NCBI GenBank assembly: GCA_051252005.1
Contig: JBPOEZ010000001.1
Coordinates: 124,001 to 188,000 of the forward strand
Direction: 5' to 3'
Source of the DNA: JACOMS01 sp051252005
Lineage (GTDB): Bacteria > Pseudomonadota > Alphaproteobacteria > Caulobacterales > Maricaulaceae
DNA: 64,000 nucleotides
Positions 60,740 to 64,000 of this stretch are shown here, in pieces (position 1 is the stretch's first letter; each line of letters begins with the position of its first letter). The translations under genes were made by a program, and so were the position numbers. The notes beneath the pieces were generated by a model. It was not told the origin of the DNA. It did not search any database and saw nothing but the letters and a program-made list of their open reading frames with translations.

Positions 60740-60835
60740 TGTCATCCTAGGCTTGATCTGTGCCCCAGAAAGTTTGAGAGCCTGTTTTAAACTGAACATG
60801 TTGCGCGAGATCCCAGCGCGGAGGCTGGGATGACA
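60740..60835. repeat. Dispersed palindromic repeat, copy 2
   Basis: A 96-bp element between xseB and ispA. Its ends (TGTCATCC and GGATGACA) are inverted, and GATCCCAGCGCGGAGGCTGG then GATGACA matches copy 1 at 38362-38462 with two differences. The central part diverges more. Confidence 0.85.
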
Positions 60836-60844
60836 GGGTAAAAT

Positions 60845-61735
60845 ATGACCACTGACTTTACATCACGCCTCGCATTTGTGGCTTCTCAGATGGAAACTGT
60901 TCTTGACGGCGCACTGCCGAAACCCGAAGGAGCTCAATCCATTGTCATTGACGCTATGCGCTATGCTGCGCTGGGCGGAGGCAAACGTTTGCGACCTTTT
61001 TTGATGGTTGAAACGGCACGTATGTTAGGGCTTGAAAGCGGAGATGTTTGGCAGGCTGCAGCGGCGTTAGAATGTGTTCATGTTTACTCGCTCGTGCATG
61101 ACGACCTGCCGTGCATGGACGATGACGATATGCGGCGCGGCAGGCCAACGGTTCATAAAAAATATACGGAGGCGATGGCGGTACTGGCCGGAGACGCGCT
61201 TCTTACGCATGCGTTTGAACTTATAGCGGGTTGCGGCGTTGAGAACGCGATTCGTATTGACTTGATGTCAGGTCTCGCAAAATCTAGCGGCGCGCGCGGC
61301 ATGATTGGCGGGCAGGTCTTGGATATTTTAGCCGAAACGGCTTCGGAGCCTATGGACGAGACAGCCATCACGCACCTACAGGCGCTTAAAACCGGCGCGT
61401 TGATAGAATATGCGGTCTATGCCGGAGCAATATTGTCTGGCGTTACGGAAAAACAAAAAGAGGCGCTCTTATCTTATGCGCGTGACCTCGGTCTCGCCTT
61501 TCAGATAACCGACGATATTTTAGACGTTGAGGGCGACGCCGCCGTTGTCGGAAAGGCTGTTGGGAAAGACGAAAACCTCGGGAAAGCCACATTTGTGTCA
61601 ATTCTTGGCCTTGATGGCGCGCGAGAAAAAGCAGCTAGCATAGGGGCGCGGGCAAAGTGTCACCTTGACCCTTTCGGCGAAAAGGCAAATATCCTATGCG
61701 CTACAGTTGATTTTGTGTTAGGCCGCCGAAACTGA
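60845..61735 (+). CDS. ispA: Farnesyl/geranyl diphosphate synthase
   Basis: A 296-residue trans-prenyltransferase. The first Asp-rich motif is DDLPCMDDDDMRRGRPT, the second DDILD. It makes farnesyl diphosphate from IPP and DMAPP for quinones, undecaprenol and hopanoids. dxs follows 57 nt later. Confidence 0.95.
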   Translation: MTTDFTSRLAFVASQMETVLDGALPKPEGAQSIVIDAMRYAALGGGKRLRPFLMVETARMLGLESGDVWQAAAALECVHVYSLVHDDLPCMDDDDMRRGRPTVHKKYTEAMAVLAGDALLTHAFELIAGCGVENAIRIDLMSGLAKSSGARGMIGGQVLDILAETASEPMDETAITHLQALKTGALIEYAVYAGAILSGVTEKQKEALLSYARDLGLAFQITDDILDVEGDAAVVGKAVGKDENLGKATFVSILGLDGAREKAASIGARAKCHLDPFGEKANILCATVDFVLGRRN

Positions 61736-61792
61736 GTTTACCGCGCGGCATTTTTTGGTGCGAATGGTAAGCGCAAATAGGAAGACAAGGTT

Positions 61793-63703
61793 ATGGTGGA
61801 TACACCGCTTCTTGATACGGTTAAATTCCCTGCGGATATGCGCGGGTTTGACCGCTCACAGCTGAAACAGCTCGCAGATGAACTGCGTTCTGAAGTTATT
61901 GATGCCGTATCCGTCACGGGCGGACATCTTGGCGCGGGGCTTGGCGTTGTCGAGCTGACCGTGGCGATTCATCATGTTTTCAATACGCCGGACGATAAAT
62001 TGATCTGGGATGTTGGCCACCAATGTTATCCGCACAAGGTTCTAACGGGCCGCCGTGACCGTATTCGGACACTTCGTAAGGGCGGCGGATTGTCAGGCTT
62101 CACCAAGCGCGCCGAAAGTGAATATGATCCGTTTGGCGCAGCGCACAGCTCCACCTCGATTTCTGCCGGTATGGGTTTCGCCACCGCGCGTGATCTCGAC
62201 AAACGGGAAAACCATATTATCTCCGTGATTGGCGATGGCTCGATTACGGCGGGCATGGCTTACGAGGCCATGAATAATGCCGGCGCAACGGATTCGCGCC
62301 AAATCGTCATTCTCAATGATAATGACATGTCCATTGCGCCACCTGTTGGCGCGATGAGCTCCATGCTCGCTAAGATGGTTAGCTCCGGCGGTTACCGCAA
62401 GTTTCGCCGCGCCGCCCGCGCCGTAGTCAAAGACGCGCCGCGCCCGATTTACGATACGGCTAAAAAGGCCGAAGAATATTCTCGCGGCATGGTCACAGGC
62501 GGCACGTGGTTTGAAGAGCTAGGCTTTTATTATGTCGGCCCCGTCGACGGTCACGACCTTGATACGCTTCTTTCGGTTCTTGAAAACGTCAAAAACATGA
62601 AGGAAGGCCCTGTCCTTATTCACGTTGTGACGCAAAAGGGCAAAGGGTATGCGCCCGCGGAAAATTCCGCTGATAAATATCACGGCGTGTCAAAATTTAA
62701 CGTGGTGACGGGCGAGCAAAGCAAATCTATTCCCAACGCGCCGAGCTACACATCTGTCTTCGGGCAGCAGCTTGTTAAACAAGCTGAAAAAGACAGTAAA
62801 ATCGTCGGGATTACGGCAGCGATGCCGGGCGGAACGGGCATGAATGTCTTTGGCAAAGCCTTCCCAGACCGCATGTTTGATGTCGGTATTGCAGAGCAGC
62901 ACGCGGTGACATTCGCGGCTGGACTTGCGGCGGACGGCTATAAGCCGTTCTGCGCGATTTATTCGACCTTCTTACAGCGCGGCTACGACCAAGTTGTCCA
63001 TGACGTGGCGATCCAAAATTTGCCTGTACGGTTTGCTATGGATAGAGCCGGACTTGTCGGCGCGGACGGGCCAACACATGCAGGCGCATTTGATATTGCC
63101 TATCTCGGCTGCCTTCCAAATTTCACGCTCATGGCGGCTGCTGACGAGGCCGATTTGGCCCGTATGGTCGCGACGGCTGTGGCCTATGATGGCGGCCCTA
63201 TTGGGTTTCGCTATGCACGCGGCGAAGCGACAGGCATTGAAATTCCAGAAAACCCTGAACCGCTCGAAATCGGCAAAGGCCGCATACTACGCGAAGGCAC
63301 GCGTGTTGCGCTGCTCTCTTACGGCACGCGCCTCGGCGAAGCGTTGCAAGCGGCGGATCAACTTGAAACGCTTGGGCTTTCTGCCACGGTTGCGGATGCC
63401 CGTTTCGCTAAGCCGCTTGATACGGACCTTGTGAAACGTCTCGCAGATGAGCACGAAGTCCTTATCACAATCGAAGAAGGCTCTGTTGGCGGTTTTGGGG
63501 CGTTTGTCCTGCATGAGCTAGCCGCTTCAGGACGTCTTGATAGCGGCCTGAAAATCCGTACCATGACCTTGCCTGATATTTTCATCGACCAAGATACGCC
63601 TGAAATTATGTATAAGCAGGCACGGCTAGACGCAGATTCCATTGTTGAAGAAGTGTTCAAAGTTCTCGGTAAAGATCTGCGCAGCCAAAGCGCGCGCGCT
63701 TAG
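61793..63703 (+). CDS. dxs: 1-deoxy-D-xylulose-5-phosphate synthase
   Basis: A 636-residue thiamine-diphosphate enzyme, the first step of the MEP isoprenoid pathway. The TPP motif is GDGSITAGMAYEAMNN (about 144-159), with DVGHQCYPHK before it and GIAEQHAVTFAAG in the middle domain. It supplies IPP/DMAPP to ispA. tlyA follows. Confidence 0.97.
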   Translation: MVDTPLLDTVKFPADMRGFDRSQLKQLADELRSEVIDAVSVTGGHLGAGLGVVELTVAIHHVFNTPDDKLIWDVGHQCYPHKVLTGRRDRIRTLRKGGGLSGFTKRAESEYDPFGAAHSSTSISAGMGFATARDLDKRENHIISVIGDGSITAGMAYEAMNNAGATDSRQIVILNDNDMSIAPPVGAMSSMLAKMVSSGGYRKFRRAARAVVKDAPRPIYDTAKKAEEYSRGMVTGGTWFEELGFYYVGPVDGHDLDTLLSVLENVKNMKEGPVLIHVVTQKGKGYAPAENSADKYHGVSKFNVVTGEQSKSIPNAPSYTSVFGQQLVKQAEKDSKIVGITAAMPGGTGMNVFGKAFPDRMFDVGIAEQHAVTFAAGLAADGYKPFCAIYSTFLQRGYDQVVHDVAIQNLPVRFAMDRAGLVGADGPTHAGAFDIAYLGCLPNFTLMAAADEADLARMVATAVAYDGGPIGFRYARGEATGIEIPENPEPLEIGKGRILREGTRVALLSYGTRLGEALQAADQLETLGLSATVADARFAKPLDTDLVKRLADEHEVLITIEEGSVGGFGAFVLHELAASGRLDSGLKIRTMTLPDIFIDQDTPEIMYKQARLDADSIVEEVFKVLGKDLRSQSARA

Positions 63704-63713
63704 GGACTGCGCT

Positions 63714-64000
63714 ATGCGCGCTGATACTTACCTTGTCGATAAAGGCTACTTTGAGAGCCGAGCCAAGGCGGCGGCGGCGATTAAGGCTGGCGGCGTGAGT
63801 GTTAACGGCGCGCCGCTCAAGAAAGCCTCACAGAATATACCTGATAACGCCGTCATAGAGGCGCAGGCCGCGCATCCTTGGGTGTCTCGCGGCGGCGTGA
63901 AATTGGCGCATGCATTAGAGGTTTTTGGGGTCTCTGCCAAAGGCCGTGTGTGTCTTGATGTCGGGGCGTCTACGGGCGGCTTTACGGATGTACTTTTGTC
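63714..64000 (+). CDS. tlyA: TlyA-family rRNA methyltransferase, 3' end outside window
   Basis: The first 95 residues are in the window. They contain an S4-type RNA-binding domain (TYLVDKGYFESRAKAAAAIK, then GGVSVNG) followed by the start of a methyltransferase (YVSRGGVKLAHAL-like VSRGGVKLAHAL, then CLDVGASTGGFTDVLL). TlyA proteins 2'-O-methylate 16S and 23S rRNA. dxs-tlyA synteny is common. Confidence 0.93.
   Translation, partial: MRADTYLVDKGYFESRAKAAAAIKAGGVSVNGAPLKKASQNIPDNAVIEAQAAHPWVSRGGVKLAHALEVFGVSAKGRVCLDVGASTGGFTDVLL

Overview
The window is chromosomal DNA of a free-living Alphaproteobacterium. The gene content points to the Hyphomonadaceae/Maricaulales neighbourhood: an alpha-type SspB with a ClpX-binding tail, split F0 genes with a b' subunit, a K+-independent H+-pyrophosphatase, UrcA, DUF4169 and DUF4170 families, a GTTC-N7-GTTC LexA site and a tol-pal-cpoB-tilS-ftsH-folP order. 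This placement is inferred from families and synteny, not from a marker-gene tree. Genes are tightly packed, often with 1-4 nt overlaps. No tRNA, rRNA, CRISPR array, insertion sequence or prophage was found, so this reads as core chromosome with small accessory inserts.

Layout. 1-6.6 kb: a partial lipoprotein gene (-), then folE, a DsbA-like oxidoreductase, a MAPEG protein, pmbA/tldE, an inositol-phosphatase fused to DUF4170, and an MsbA-like ABC exporter. 6.6-9.6 kb: small accessory genes. These are an SOS-type DUF5710 gene, a DUF1971 gene coupled to a frameshifted DUF2061 gene, an HTH regulator, and a guanidine-II riboswitch controlling a Gdx-type SMR exporter plus an ACT-domain protein. 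9.7-18.6 kb: DUF819 transporter, PAN-domain secreted protein, hppA, an MFS transporter, an alginate-lyase-like protein and UrcA. 18.7-24.5 kb: CoA-transferase and FAD monooxygenase pair, TNase-like protein, DUF4169-fumC, a small membrane protein and sspB. 24.6-28.6 kb: a probable lipid-linked sugar module (small flippase-like DMT protein, methyltransferase, GT2 and a GT-C membrane protein).

29.2-35.0 kb holds the Tol-Pal envelope system: tolQ, tolR, a second TolR-like gene without the motor aspartate, two tiny genes, tolA, tolB, pal and cpoB. Every junction from the second TolR-like gene to tolB is a stop/start overlap. This extended tol operon is the most interesting undescribed arrangement in the window. 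tilS, ftsH, folP, two TM2-type membrane proteins and thiD follow.

41.0-48.6 kb is a minus-strand glycine-cleavage operon under a tandem glycine riboswitch: gcvT, gcvH, one or two tiny genes, a PaiB-like FMN protein, gcvPA, a cupin, gcvPB and an amidohydrolase lipoprotein. 48.6-50.6 kb: a DMT exporter whose 3' end overlaps a convergent acyltransferase. 50.7-53.2 kb: the F0 operon (atpI-B-E-F'-F). 53.4-58.9 kb: BrkB/YihY, YaaA, a ParE/RHH toxin-antitoxin pair, a GlcD-like flavoprotein, Sua5/TsaC and a YceI lipoprotein. 59.0-64 kb: lepB, a histidine phosphatase, xseB, ispA, dxs and the start of tlyA; the xseB-ispA-dxs-tlyA block serves isoprenoid synthesis.

Two genes (the left-edge lipoprotein and the FAD monooxygenase) lack any ATG, GTG or TTG that would retain their signal peptide or Rossmann motif, and both have ATA where the start is expected. 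Two copies of a dispersed palindromic repeat (38.4 and 60.7 kb) flank otherwise ordinary genes.
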